A stretch of 64,000 nucleotides of DNA from the NCBI RefSeq assembly GCF_001425005.1, contig NZ_LMDB01000037.1, positions 315,269 through 379,268 on the forward strand. Direction: 5' to 3'. Position 1 is the stretch's first letter. Every line of letters begins with the position of its first letter. A program made the position numbers and the translations under genes. The stretch is from Duganella sp. Root336D2 (GTDB taxonomy: Bacteria > Pseudomonadota > Gammaproteobacteria > Burkholderiales > Burkholderiaceae_D). Positions 33,616 to 42,127 of the stretch are shown here, piece by piece. The notes under the pieces were generated by a model. The model was given only the letters and a program-made list of their open reading frames with translations. It searched no databases and was not told the origin of the DNA.

Positions 33616-36600
33616 ATGAAAATGACCATGAAACTGCGTCCTGCGGCGCTGGCGGTGCTGGCCGTACTGTCCAGCTTGACCGTGGGCGCCGGCGCGCAAG
33701 AGGCGCGCAAAACCTATATCGTGCAATTGAGCGACCAGCCGGCCACCACCTATGTCGGCGGCGTCAGCGGCTATCCGGCCACCCAGCCGGCACCGGGCGC
33801 GGTGTTCGACTACCGCGATCCCAAAGTACAGAATTATGTGCGCTACCTGGGCGACCGCAAAGCCGACGTCCTGGCCAGCGTCGGCAATCCGGTCGTGATT
33901 GCCAACTACGATGTGGTGCTGAACGGCTTTGCCGCCCTGCTTACCGACAGCGAAGTGCTGGCCCTGAAAGGCAATCCAGCCGTGGCGGACGTGCAGGCCG
34001 ATGCGGTGCGCCGCATGGATACCATTTCCACGCCGCGCTTCCTGGGCCTGAGCACGGCAGGCGGCCTGTGGTCGCAATTTGCCGGCGGCAGCCAGGTCAA
34101 AGGCGAAAACATGGTGGTCGGCATCGTCGACGGCGGCATCTGGCCGGAAAACCCGGCCTTTGCCGACCGGGTCGACGGCAATGGCGTGCCGACCTTTGAT
34201 GCCGGCGGCAGCCTGGCTTACAACACGGCGCCGGCCTCGTTTACCGGCGGCTGCGCGGCGGGCGAGGGCTTCGATCCGGCCATCCATTGCAACAACAAGC
34301 TGGTGGGCGCCAAGTATTACAACGCCGGCTTCCTGGCCAGCGGCCGTCCCAAGAACTGGACGGAATTCTATTCGCCGCGCGATTCCAATGTCGGCGGCGA
34401 TGGCGTAACGAGCGGCCATGGCGGCCATGGCGACCACACTGCTTCTACCGCCGCCGGCAACAGCAATGTCCCTGCCGTGGTGGCCGGCATCCCGATGGGC
34501 CCGGCCTCCGGCGTCGCGCCGCGCGCGCGCGTGGCTGCCTACAAGGTATGCTGGACCTATGATGATCCCACTGCCGACGACGGCACCGGCGCCTCCAACA
34601 GCTGCTTCAACTCCGATTCGGTGCAGGCCATCGACGACGCGGTCAAGGATGGCGTGAACGCCATCAACTTCTCGATCAGCGGCGCCCAGAACACGGTCAA
34701 CGATGCGGTCGAACAGGCGTTCTACCGCGCTTCGCTGGCGGGCGTGTTCGTTGCCGCTTCGGCCGGCAACAGCGGCCCAGCCAATGCGGTGGCCCACATC
34801 AGCCCATGGCTGACCACGGTGGCTGCTTCGACCCACGACCGCAACCTGGTGGCCGATGCCACCACGGGCAGCGGCAGCAAGTATACCGGCGCTTCGCTCA
34901 ACACCAAGGCACTGCCGCAAACGGCCCTGGTGCGTGCCGAGGACGCCGGCCTGGGCGGCGGCAACGCCAACCTGTGTTTCAGCAGCTCGCCGCCGGCCGG
35001 CCAGGTGATGCTGGATCCGGCCAAGGTGGCCGGCAAGGTGGTGATCTGCACCCGCGGCACCAATGCCCGTGTCGACAAGAGCCTGGCTGTGCTGAATGCC
35101 GGCGGCGTCGGCATGGTGATGGCAGACAACGGCGGCGGCCTGGTGGCCGAAGCCCATTCGGTGCCGAGCGTGCACATCTCCGCTGCCGACGGCGCCGCCA
35201 TCAAGGCGTATGCCTTGGCACAGGGCGCCGCCGCCACGACCGCCATCGGCACCTTCTACCCGGGCAGCAAGCCGGCGCCGGTGATGGCTGGCTTCTCGTC
35301 GCGCGGCCCGAATATGGGCGACGCCAACGTGCTCAAGCCCGACCTGACCGCGCCAGGGGTGGACATCATCGCCAGCGTGTCGGCGGCCTTGACACCGGCC
35401 CAGCACAGCGCGGTGGTCGCGGGCAGCTTCGTGCCGCCGGCCGCTTACGAGTCCTACCAGGGCACGTCGATGTCGAGCCCGCACGTGGCGGGGCTGTCCC
35501 TGCTGCTGCGCCAGGCGCATCCCGACTGGTCGCCGGCCGCCGTCAAGTCGGCCCTGATGACCACCACCTATTCGACCCTGAACGATGGCTTGCCGGGCGC
35601 GCAGAACGGCTTGCTGCCATGGTCGCAAGGCGCCGGCCATGTGGATCCGAACAAGGCGGTCGACCCGGGCCTGGTGTACGACATGGGCAAGGCCGACTAC
35701 GTGCAGTACCAGTGCAAGGTCAACCGGCCAGCCGTACCGGCCGCCGACTGCAGCAACTTCGGCACGCTGGACGAGACCTATAACCTGAACCTGCCTTCGA
35801 TCACGGTGTCCACGGCACTGGGCGGGGTTGGCACCACGGTGCGCCGCAAGGTGACCAATGTGGGACCGGCAGCCACCTATACCGCCACGGCGTCGCTGCC
35901 AGGCTTCAGCGTCGTGGTTTCGCCGTCGTCGCTGACGCTGGCCACCGGCCAGAGCGGCAGTTTCACCGTCAAGCTGACCCCGAACGGCGCACCGGCCAAC
36001 GCCTGGCAGTTCGGCAGCCTGGCCTGGAACGATGGCAGCCATAATGTGCGCATTCCGGTGCAGGCCAAGGTGGGCAAGGCGGTGACGGCGCCGGCGATCC
36101 TGAGCGGCGACAAAGCGTCCGGCAGCCGCCTGTTCCCGGTCCTGACCGGCTTCTCCGGCCGCATGGGCTATGCCAAAGGCGGCTTGAAGGCCGCCAGCTA
36201 TGGCGATGCGGTGACGCTGGAAGCCAAGTCGACCAGCTCGGCCGTCCTGAAAACCCTGTGCACGGCCGGTGCCGATACGGCCAACGTCAAGGTCTACAAG
36301 GTCAGCGTCCCGGCCGGCGCCGTGGCCGCCAAGTTCGCCCTGTTCCAGAAGGATTCCGGGGCCTCGGACGACCATGACCTGGGCGTGCTGACGCCAGGCG
36401 GCGCCTGGAGCTACTCCGGCAACGATGGCAGCAACGAGTCGGTGCAACTGGCATCGCCCGCAGCGGGCACCTACAACGTGTGCGTGGTGGCGTATGGCAG
36501 CACGACGCCGGAAGCCATGCAGCACAAGCTGGCATCGTGGGTGGTCAGCACGGCCGACACGGGCGGCAAGTTCGTGGTGGCAGTGCCGAGCAAGGTGGTG

Positions 36601-36792
36601 GCGGGCAACAACACCACGGTGGGCGTCAGCTGGTCCGGCCTCGACAATAACCAGAGCTATGTCGGCGCGGCCCAGTTCCTGGACTTGAACGGGGTGGTGC
36701 AGGCCACCACCCTGGTCAATGTCAGCACCGGCGCCGCGGCCGTGCCGATTGCCGAGACCGACCGCGTAGCGGCCGCCAAGCTGCAGGACTAA
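33616..36792 (+). CDS. Secreted S8 (subtilisin-like) serine protease, copy 1
   Basis: 1,058-residue protease. The signal peptide ends about residue 27 (TVGAGA-QE). An I9-like propeptide follows (about 32-136, KTYIVQLSDQPA), then the catalytic domain with Asp172 (GIVDGGIWPENP), His271 (GGHGDHTASTAAGN) and Ser618 (GTSMSSPHVAG). A PA domain is inserted (about 430-540, VAGKVVICTRGTNARVDKSLAVL), and a fibronectin-III-like domain (about 730-820) and C-terminal beta domains follow. The layout is that of plant-type subtilases. The residue after HG is Asp where Thr is usual. There is no PEP-CTERM tail; export may use the T2SS-like system downstream. Confidence 0.92.
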   Translation: MKMTMKLRPAALAVLAVLSSLTVGAGAQEARKTYIVQLSDQPATTYVGGVSGYPATQPAPGAVFDYRDPKVQNYVRYLGDRKADVLASVGNPVVIANYDVVLNGFAALLTDSEVLALKGNPAVADVQADAVRRMDTISTPRFLGLSTAGGLWSQFAGGSQVKGENMVVGIVDGGIWPENPAFADRVDGNGVPTFDAGGSLAYNTAPASFTGGCAAGEGFDPAIHCNNKLVGAKYYNAGFLASGRPKNWTEFYSPRDSNVGGDGVTSGHGGHGDHTASTAAGNSNVPAVVAGIPMGPASGVAPRARVAAYKVCWTYDDPTADDGTGASNSCFNSDSVQAIDDAVKDGVNAINFSISGAQNTVNDAVEQAFYRASLAGVFVAASAGNSGPANAVAHISPWLTTVAASTHDRNLVADATTGSGSKYTGASLNTKALPQTALVRAEDAGLGGGNANLCFSSSPPAGQVMLDPAKVAGKVVICTRGTNARVDKSLAVLNAGGVGMVMADNGGGLVAEAHSVPSVHISAADGAAIKAYALAQGAAATTAIGTFYPGSKPAPVMAGFSSRGPNMGDANVLKPDLTAPGVDIIASVSAALTPAQHSAVVAGSFVPPAAYESYQGTSMSSPHVAGLSLLLRQAHPDWSPAAVKSALMTTTYSTLNDGLPGAQNGLLPWSQGAGHVDPNKAVDPGLVYDMGKADYVQYQCKVNRPAVPAADCSNFGTLDETYNLNLPSITVSTALGGVGTTVRRKVTNVGPAATYTATASLPGFSVVVSPSSLTLATGQSGSFTVKLTPNGAPANAWQFGSLAWNDGSHNVRIPVQAKVGKAVTAPAILSGDKASGSRLFPVLTGFSGRMGYAKGGLKAASYGDAVTLEAKSTSSAVLKTLCTAGADTANVKVYKVSVPAGAVAAKFALFQKDSGASDDHDLGVLTPGGAWSYSGNDGSNESVQLASPAAGTYNVCVVAYGSTTPEAMQHKLASWVVSTADTGGKFVVAVPSKVVAGNNTTVGVSWSGLDNNQSYVGAAQFLDLNGVVQATTLVNVSTGAAAVPIAETDRVAAAKLQD

Positions 36793-36809
36793 ACGACGGC
36801 TGGCGACAG

Positions 36810-36853
36810 TCCGCCCTGGTGTGCGCCGCGGCGCATGCCAGGGCGGATTTTTT
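36810..36853 (+). terminator. Rho-independent terminator after S8 protease copy 1
   Basis: TCCGCCCTGG pairs with CCAGGGCGGA, with an inner TGCGCC/GGCGCA helix, and a run of six T follows. It closes the first PEP-CTERM/protease transcript. Confidence 0.9.
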
Positions 36854-36930
36854 ATTGCACCCGCTGCCGGCACGGTTGACCGGGCGGGCGGCAGGACTGA
36901 TCATAGGCCATCGCCTTCGGAGCAATTCTG

Positions 36931-37287
36931 ATGAAACAACTTGCCATCCTGCTGGCCTGCCTGGGCGCCGCCGCCTGCAGCCACGCCAACCCCGACACCC
37001 TGTCGCAGTTGCGCGCCCTGGGCAGCGATGCCGCCTGCAGCAGCGACCAGCAGTGCCGCACGGTGGCGCTGGGCGCCAAATCCTGCGGCGGGCCGGAAGG
37101 CTACCTTGCCTATTCGACCGCGCGCAGCGACCCGGCCAAGGTGGCGCAGCTGGCGGAGCGCTACCGCAAGGAGCGCAGCGATGCCAATGCCCGCTCCGGC
37201 ATGGCCAGCGATTGCCGCTTCATCGCCGACCCCGGCGCGCAGTGCGTGGCCGGCAAATGCCAGCTGGGCGGCGCACTCGACCGCTAA
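36931..37287 (+). CDS. Small cysteine-containing lipoprotein, function unknown
   Basis: 118-residue protein with a short basic start, a hydrophobic core and a lipobox (LGAAACS), so it is probably a lipoprotein. The mature part has six further cysteines (AACSSDQQC, SCGGPEGY, DCRFIADPGAQC, GKC), suggesting disulfides. GGAG lies 6 nt before the ATG. It sits between the two copies of the PEP-CTERM/protease module with a terminator on each side. I do not recognise a function. Confidence 0.75.
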   Translation: MKQLAILLACLGAAACSHANPDTLSQLRALGSDAACSSDQQCRTVALGAKSCGGPEGYLAYSTARSDPAKVAQLAERYRKERSDANARSGMASDCRFIADPGAQCVAGKCQLGGALDR

Positions 37288-37308
37288 TTCCCGTCCCGAT
37301 TCCCAAGC

Positions 37309-37331
37309 AGCCGGCCAAGTGCCGGCTATTT
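37309..37331 (+). terminator. Probable weak terminator of the lipoprotein gene
   Basis: AGCCGGC pairs with GCCGGCT around CAAGT. Only ATTT follows, so termination may be incomplete. Confidence 0.5.
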
Positions 37332-37390
37332 GTCATGCATTCGTATGCAAAGTGTCGGAAATTTTTACACTTTTTGAGTTAAATAAATCT

Positions 37391-37435
37391 TGCCAAGATA
37401 ACACATTGATTCCTTTGATAATTATTATCTTGGCA
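37391..37435 (+). promoter_or_regulatory. 11-bp inverted repeat overlapping the -24 element
   Basis: TGCCAAGATAA (37391-37401) and TTATCTTGGCA (37425-37435) are exact inverse complements 23 nt apart. The right arm covers the -24 GG of the promoter. It could be an activator or repressor site, or could form a cruciform/hairpin. Confidence 0.55.
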
Positions 37436-37446
37436 TGAATCATGCT
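37431..37446 (+). promoter_or_regulatory. Sigma-54-type -24/-12 promoter of the second PEP-CTERM/protease unit
   Basis: TGGCATGAATCATGCT keeps the invariant GG (37432-37433) and GC (37444-37445) ten bases apart and matches TGGCA at the -24 side. The predicted leader to ATG 37584 is about 127 nt, close to the value for copy 1. Confidence 0.72.
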
Positions 37447-37583
37447 TCCTACCGGCAACTTGCGCTTACCAAAATTTCCGCAAGTAAAGTTGCTCATAAG
37501 TAGAACGTTTAGTGGAGCCGGGGCGGAGCGGACCAAAAGTTCCGTACGCCCTTTCATGATCACAATTCGCAGAGGAATCGACG

Positions 37584-38306
37584 GTGAAATTTTTTAATAA
37601 TCAAACACCTCGCGCAGGAAAAGCAGTCAGTCACATCCTGTTGGCGGCAGTGCTGGCCATGGGCGGCGTCGCCCAGGCGGGGACTTTGAGTTTTGAGGGC
37701 AATCCGCAATCGCCTTTCATGCTGGCCGGCCAGCATGTCAAGATTGGCGACTACTGGATGGAAGCCTACGGCGGCGAGCAGCAGGGCGATATGGTGGGGG
37801 CCTTTGTCAAAGGCAGCGAACCGGAAACCTGCGCCACGGGCAACTGCCCGGTCAACAATGTCAGCCAGTATTACACCGGCCTCAACGATGGCTATTTCTA
37901 CTTCGGCCGTAATGACAATTCCTCCTTCCGCCTGGGCAGCCTGAACGCCAGCTTCGTCGGCGCCGGCCAGGAGAGCTTCCCGGACATGGCCGGCCAGTTG
38001 CTGGTGCAAGGCTTTAACGCCAAGGATGAAGAAATGGGGCCGCTGGTGCGCCTGGCGCTGGCCGCACCGGAGAATGGCCAGTTCAGCTTCCAGCATTTCA
38101 ACCTGGGCAAGCTGACCGATTACTACAGCTACGTGCTGGTGTTCGGCCTGGAGTGCAACAGCGACGGCAAGTGCTACCGCGGCGGCGGCATGGCGAACTT
38201 TGCGATCGACGATATCGCGACGATCCCGGAACCGGGCAGCCTGGCGCTGTTTGGCCTTGGCATGGGCGGCCTGGCCCTGGCCAGCCGCCGTCGCCGCGCG
38301 CGCTGA
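37584..38306 (+). CDS. PEP-CTERM sorting domain protein (copy 2)
   Basis: 240-residue paralogue of the protein at 32853. The signal peptide ends near GVAQA-GT. The mature part starts LSFEGNPQSPFMLAGQHVKIG, with cysteine pairs (TCATGNCPV; LECNSDGKC) and GYFYFGRN. The tail is IPEPGSLALFGLGMGGLALA followed by RRRRAR. GAGGAATC precedes the ATG at a usable distance. The S8 protease copy 2 gene follows after 33 nt. Confidence 0.87.
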   Translation: MKFFNNQTPRAGKAVSHILLAAVLAMGGVAQAGTLSFEGNPQSPFMLAGQHVKIGDYWMEAYGGEQQGDMVGAFVKGSEPETCATGNCPVNNVSQYYTGLNDGYFYFGRNDNSSFRLGSLNASFVGAGQESFPDMAGQLLVQGFNAKDEEMGPLVRLALAAPENGQFSFQHFNLGKLTDYYSYVLVFGLECNSDGKCYRGGGMANFAIDDIATIPEPGSLALFGLGMGGLALASRRRRAR

Positions 38307-38339
38307 ATCTCCCTGCTAACCTGAACCGGAACAGAATCC

Positions 38340-41300
38340 ATGAAACTGAATTTGAAACAACGTCCAGCCGCACTGGCAGTGCTGGCGCTGCTGTCCAGCA
38401 TTACCCTGTCCGCTGTCGCGCAAGATGAGCGCAAGGCTTACATCGTCCAGCTGCAAGACCAGCCGGCCGCCACCTATAACGGCGGCGTCAGCGGCCTGGC
38501 GGCAACCCAGCCGGCCAAGGGCGAAGTGTTTGATTTCCGCTCGTCCAAGGTACAGAACTATGTCAGCTACCTGGGCACGAAGAAAGATGAAGTGCTGGCC
38601 AGCGTCGGCAATCCGACCGTGGTCGGCAATTACGACGTGGTGCTGAACGGCTTTACCGTGATGCTGACCGAGGCGGAAGTGCTGGCGCTCAAGGCCAACC
38701 CGGCCGTGGCCGACGTGCAGGCCGATGCCGTGCGCCGCATGGACACCGTGTCCACCACCGGTTTCCTGGGCCTGAGCACCATCAATGGCCTGTGGTCGCA
38801 ATTTGCCGGCGGCAGCCAGGTCAAGGGTGAAAACCTGGTGATCGGCGTGATCGACGGCGGCATCTGGCCGGAAAACCCGGCCTTTGCCGACCGTGTCGAT
38901 GCCAACGATGTGCCAACCTTCGACCCGGCCGGCACGCTGGCCTTCAGCGCGCCGCCAGCCACCTTCAAGGGCGGCTGCGTGGCGGGCGAGGGCTTTGAGC
39001 CGGCCCTGCATTGCAACAACAAGCTGGTGGGCGCCAAGTTCTACAATGCCGGCTTCCTCTCCACCCGCAAGCCGAAGCACTGGACCGAGTACTTTTCGCC
39101 GCGTGATTCCAGCTCCGGCACCGACGGCCACGCGATCGGCCATGGCGGCCACGGCGACCACACCGCTTCGACCGCCGCCGGCAATGCCAATGTCTTGGCC
39201 ACCATCGGCGGCGTGCCGATGGGGCTGACCTCCGGCATGGCGCCGCGCGCCCGTGTTGCCGCTTACAAGGTGTGCTGGAGCACGGCTGAAGAGGGCGCCG
39301 CCGACGGCACCAACGTCAACAACGGCTGCTACAACTCGGACTCGGTGCAGGCGATCGACGACGCCGTCAAGGATGGCGTCAACGTGATCAACTTCTCGAT
39401 CGGCGGTTCGCAGACCGGTACCGGCGACGCCGTCGAACAGGCGTTCTACCGCGCCTCGCTGGCCGGCGTGTTCGTGGCCGCATCGGCCGGCAATGCCGGC
39501 CCGGCCAATACCGTGGCCCACCTCAGCCCATGGCTGACCACGGTCGGCGCCTCGACCCATGACCGCAAGTTCCAGGCCGATGTCAAGCTGGGCAGCGGCG
39601 CCAAGTATTACGGCGCCTCCAACAACCTGAGCAGCCTGCCTGATACGGCCCTGATCCGCGCCGAGGATGCAGGCGTGGGCGGCGGCAACGCCAGCCTGTG
39701 CTTCAGCGCCGCGCCGCCAGCCGGCCAGGTCCTGCTGGACCCGGCCAAGGTGGCCGGCAAGGTGGTGGTCTGCACCCGCGGCAATAACGCGCGCGTCGAC
39801 AAGAGCCTGGCAGTGCTGAATGCCGGCGGCGTTGGCATGGTGCTGAGCGACAATGGCGCCGGCCTGGTGAGCGAAATCCACTCGGTGCCGACGGTGCACG
39901 TGAGCGCCGCCGACGGCAGCGCGATCAAGGCCTACGCCAAGGCGCAGGCGGCAGCGACGGCTTCCCTGAGCGCCTTCTACCCCGGCACCAAGCCGGCGCC
40001 GATCATGGCCGGCTTCTCCTCGCGCGGCCCGAACCAGGGCGACAGCAATATCCTGAAGCCGGACGTCACCGCGCCGGGCGTGGACGTCATCGCCAGCTAC
40101 GCGGCAGCCCTCAACCCTGCCGAAACGGCGGCAGTGGCGGCCGGCGCGCCGGGCCAGCAAGCCTACGCTTCGATCCAGGGCACCTCCATGGCCAGCCCGC
40201 ACGTGGCCGGCCTGGGCCTGCTGCTGCGACAGGCGCATCCGGAGTGGTCGCCAGCTGCCATCAAGTCGGCGCTGATGACCACCGCCTACGATACGCTGGA
40301 CGACGCCCTGCCAGGCGCGCAGAACGGCAAGCTGCCATGGGCGCAGGGCGCCGGCCATGTAGCACCGAACAAGGCCAACGATCCTGGCCTGGTATACGAC
40401 ATGGGCAAGGCCGACCTGGTGGCCTACCAGTGCAAGGTGAACCGCCCGCTGGTGCAGCCGGCTTCCGACTGCATCACCTACGGCACGCTGGACGAGACCT
40501 ACAACCTGAACCTGGCATCGATCACCGCCGGTGCGATCCAGAACAGCGTCACCATCAAGCGCAAGGTGACCAATGTGGGCGGCGCAACGGCCACCTACAA
40601 TGCCAGCGCTGCGGTGACCGGCTTCAGCACCGTGGTCACGCCAGCCACGCTGACCCTGGCGCCTGGCGCCAGCGGCAGCTTCACCGTCAAGCTGACCCGC
40701 ACCACGGCGCCTGAAACCGTGTGGCAGTTCGGCAGCCTGGTCTGGTCCGATGGCAACCACGTGGTGCGCAGCCCGATCCAGGCCCGTACCGCCAAGCCGG
40801 TCATTGCGCCGGCACTGGCGTCGGGCGACAAGCCGGCCGGCACCCGCCTGTTCACCGTGCGCACCACCTTCAGCGGCCGCCTGACGGCACTGAAGGGCGG
40901 CCTGAAAGCGCCTGTCTTCGGCGACAGCGTCACGCTGGCGGCCAAGGCGGTCAGCTCGGCGGCCCTGAAGGATGCCTGCGCCACCGGCGCCGACACCGCC
41001 AACATCAAGGTCTATAACGTCGCCATCCCGGCCGGGGCGGTAGCGGCGCGCTTCGCGCTGTTCCAGAAGGATACCGGCACGGCCAGCGACGACCATGACC
41101 TGGGCATGCTGGCACCGGACGGCAGCTGGAATTATTCCGGCCATGACGGCACCAGCGAAGCGGTGCAGGTGGCTTCGCCGGCGGCCGGCAACTACAAGGT
41201 GTGCGTAGTGGCCTATGGCGGCGAGAATCCTGACGCCATGAACCACAAGCTGGCGTCGTGGATCGTGACCCCGGGCGACAGCGGCGGCCAGTTCACTGCG

Positions 41301-41510
41301 GCCCTGCCGGGCCGCGTGTACAGCGGGACCAACACCACGGTGGGCGTCAGCTGGGCTGGCCTGGATGAGAACCAGAGCTATGTCGGCGGCGTACAGTTCC
41401 AGGACCTGAGCGGCACGGTGCAAGCGACCACCCTGGTCAATGTGAACACCGGCAGCGCTACCGTGCCGGCGCCGGAATCGGACCGCGCCCAAGCCAAGCT
41501 GCAGGACTAA
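38340..41510 (+). CDS. Secreted S8 (subtilisin-like) serine protease, copy 2
   Basis: 1,056-residue paralogue of the protease at 33616 with the same order: signal peptide (ITLSAVA-QD), I9-like propeptide with KAYIVQLQDQPA, catalytic Asp172 (GVIDGGIWPENP), His271 (GGHGDHTASTAAGN), inserted PA domain (VAGKVVVCTRGNNARVDKSLAVL), Ser616 (GTSMASPHVAG), fibronectin-III-like domain and C-terminal beta domains ending AKLQD. Both copies keep all catalytic residues, so both are probably active. Differences cluster in surface loops, which suggests different substrates or expression. Confidence 0.92.
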   Translation: MKLNLKQRPAALAVLALLSSITLSAVAQDERKAYIVQLQDQPAATYNGGVSGLAATQPAKGEVFDFRSSKVQNYVSYLGTKKDEVLASVGNPTVVGNYDVVLNGFTVMLTEAEVLALKANPAVADVQADAVRRMDTVSTTGFLGLSTINGLWSQFAGGSQVKGENLVIGVIDGGIWPENPAFADRVDANDVPTFDPAGTLAFSAPPATFKGGCVAGEGFEPALHCNNKLVGAKFYNAGFLSTRKPKHWTEYFSPRDSSSGTDGHAIGHGGHGDHTASTAAGNANVLATIGGVPMGLTSGMAPRARVAAYKVCWSTAEEGAADGTNVNNGCYNSDSVQAIDDAVKDGVNVINFSIGGSQTGTGDAVEQAFYRASLAGVFVAASAGNAGPANTVAHLSPWLTTVGASTHDRKFQADVKLGSGAKYYGASNNLSSLPDTALIRAEDAGVGGGNASLCFSAAPPAGQVLLDPAKVAGKVVVCTRGNNARVDKSLAVLNAGGVGMVLSDNGAGLVSEIHSVPTVHVSAADGSAIKAYAKAQAAATASLSAFYPGTKPAPIMAGFSSRGPNQGDSNILKPDVTAPGVDVIASYAAALNPAETAAVAAGAPGQQAYASIQGTSMASPHVAGLGLLLRQAHPEWSPAAIKSALMTTAYDTLDDALPGAQNGKLPWAQGAGHVAPNKANDPGLVYDMGKADLVAYQCKVNRPLVQPASDCITYGTLDETYNLNLASITAGAIQNSVTIKRKVTNVGGATATYNASAAVTGFSTVVTPATLTLAPGASGSFTVKLTRTTAPETVWQFGSLVWSDGNHVVRSPIQARTAKPVIAPALASGDKPAGTRLFTVRTTFSGRLTALKGGLKAPVFGDSVTLAAKAVSSAALKDACATGADTANIKVYNVAIPAGAVAARFALFQKDTGTASDDHDLGMLAPDGSWNYSGHDGTSEAVQVASPAAGNYKVCVVAYGGENPDAMNHKLASWIVTPGDSGGQFTAALPGRVYSGTNTTVGVSWAGLDENQSYVGGVQFQDLSGTVQATTLVNVNTGSATVPAPESDRAQAKLQD

Positions 41511-41529
41511 GCGCAGTTTGCAAGGTGAA

Positions 41530-41568
41530 AAACCGCCCGGGCGCAGGCCGTCCGGGCGGTTTTTTTTT
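41530..41568 (+). terminator. Rho-independent terminator after S8 protease copy 2
   Basis: ACCGCCCGG pairs with CCGGGCGGT around an 11-nt loop, followed by eight T. It separates the protease unit from the secretion genes. Confidence 0.93.
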
Positions 41569-41673
41569 GTGAATGACTGCAAAGACACACACTATTAATC
41601 AAAATGTTGTTGAATACTTAAACTGCGTGGTAGTCTTGCGAGTTCTTCAGCGGTCATCATAGGAGTCGTCCGG

Positions 41674-42108
41674 ATGCAAGTAGCACAGTTTCAAGGTTCG
41701 CGCCGCGCCGCCGGCTTCACCCTGCTCGAATTGCTGGTGGTGATTGTCATCATCGGCCTGCTGGCCGCCTATGTCGGCCCGAAATACTTTTCCCAGCTCG
41801 GTAAATCCGAAGTCACGATCGCCAAGGCGCAGATCGAGGCCTTCGACAAGGCGCTCGACACCTACCGCCTGGATGTCGGGCGCTACCCGAGCACCGAGGA
41901 AGGCTTGCCTGCATTGCTGGCGGCGCCGGCCACGGCAGGCACCAAGTGGAATGGCCCCTACCTGAAAAAGGGCGTGCCGCCCGATCCATGGGGCCGCCCA
42001 TACCAGTACAAGGCGCCCGGCGCCAAGGCTGAATACGACATCATCTCCCTCGGCAAGGATGGCCAGCCGGGCGGCGAAGGCGAGAACGCCGACATCGGCG
42101 CCCAATAA
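41674..42108 (+). CDS. gspG: Type II secretion major pseudopilin GspG
   Basis: 144-residue pseudopilin. The basic leader ends in G before FTLLELLVVIVIIGLLAAYVG, with Glu at +5, so it is a substrate for the prepilin peptidase (not encoded here). The GspG core follows: YRLDVGRYPSTEEGLPALL, then PYLKKGVPPDPWGRPYQY, and a C-terminal loop rich in Asp/Gly (SLGKDGQPGGEGENADIGAQ) as in calcium-binding GspG. AGGAG lies 8 nt before the ATG. It is the first gene of the secretion cluster. Confidence 0.93.
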   Translation: MQVAQFQGSRRAAGFTLLELLVVIVIIGLLAAYVGPKYFSQLGKSEVTIAKAQIEAFDKALDTYRLDVGRYPSTEEGLPALLAAPATAGTKWNGPYLKKGVPPDPWGRPYQYKAPGAKAEYDIISLGKDGQPGGEGENADIGAQ

Positions 42109-42127
42109 AGACAGCGTGGTTTAAGCA

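Larger units (their letters stand above)
32634..36792 (+). repeat. Copy 1 of a duplicated promoter/PEP-CTERM/S8-protease module
   Basis: This stretch and 37350-41510 share the same order: a GTCGnAAnATTTTTACACTTT element, a -24/-12 promoter, a PEP-CTERM gene of about 240 codons, a 33-37-nt spacer with GCTAACCTGA, and an S8 protease gene of about 1,057 codons. The encoded proteins are clearly homologous from end to end, although diverged. An internal duplication is the simplest explanation. Confidence 0.85.
37288..37583 (+). other. 296-nt regulatory gap before module copy 2
   Basis: AT-rich compared with its surroundings. It holds a weak terminator hairpin (37309-37331), a GTCGGAAATTTTTACACTTT element shared with copy 1 (about 37352), an 11-bp inverted repeat (37391-37401 and 37425-37435) and a -24/-12 promoter (37431-37446). 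No open frame of note. Confidence 0.7.
37350..41510 (+). repeat. Copy 2 of the duplicated promoter/PEP-CTERM/S8-protease module
   Basis: Same layout as 32634-36792. The homology includes the upstream TTTTTACACTTT element, the position of the -24/-12 promoter, the signal-peptide region, the short intergenic spacer and the whole protease. The copies are separated by a terminator and one small gene. Confidence 0.85.

Noticed and set aside
33616..36792. PEP-CTERM tail on the S8 proteases
   Set aside because: Both end in AKLQD after beta-rich domains; there is no sorting signal.
33490..36873. Minus-strand open frame of over 1,100 codons opposite the S8 protease
   Set aside because: Composition (His/Arg/Gly/Ala) is that of a codon shadow. 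The plus-strand protease has full catalytic motifs and a signal peptide.
38316..41588. Similar long minus-strand frame opposite the second S8 protease
   Set aside because: Same reason. The two antisense frames resemble each other only because the proteases are paralogues.
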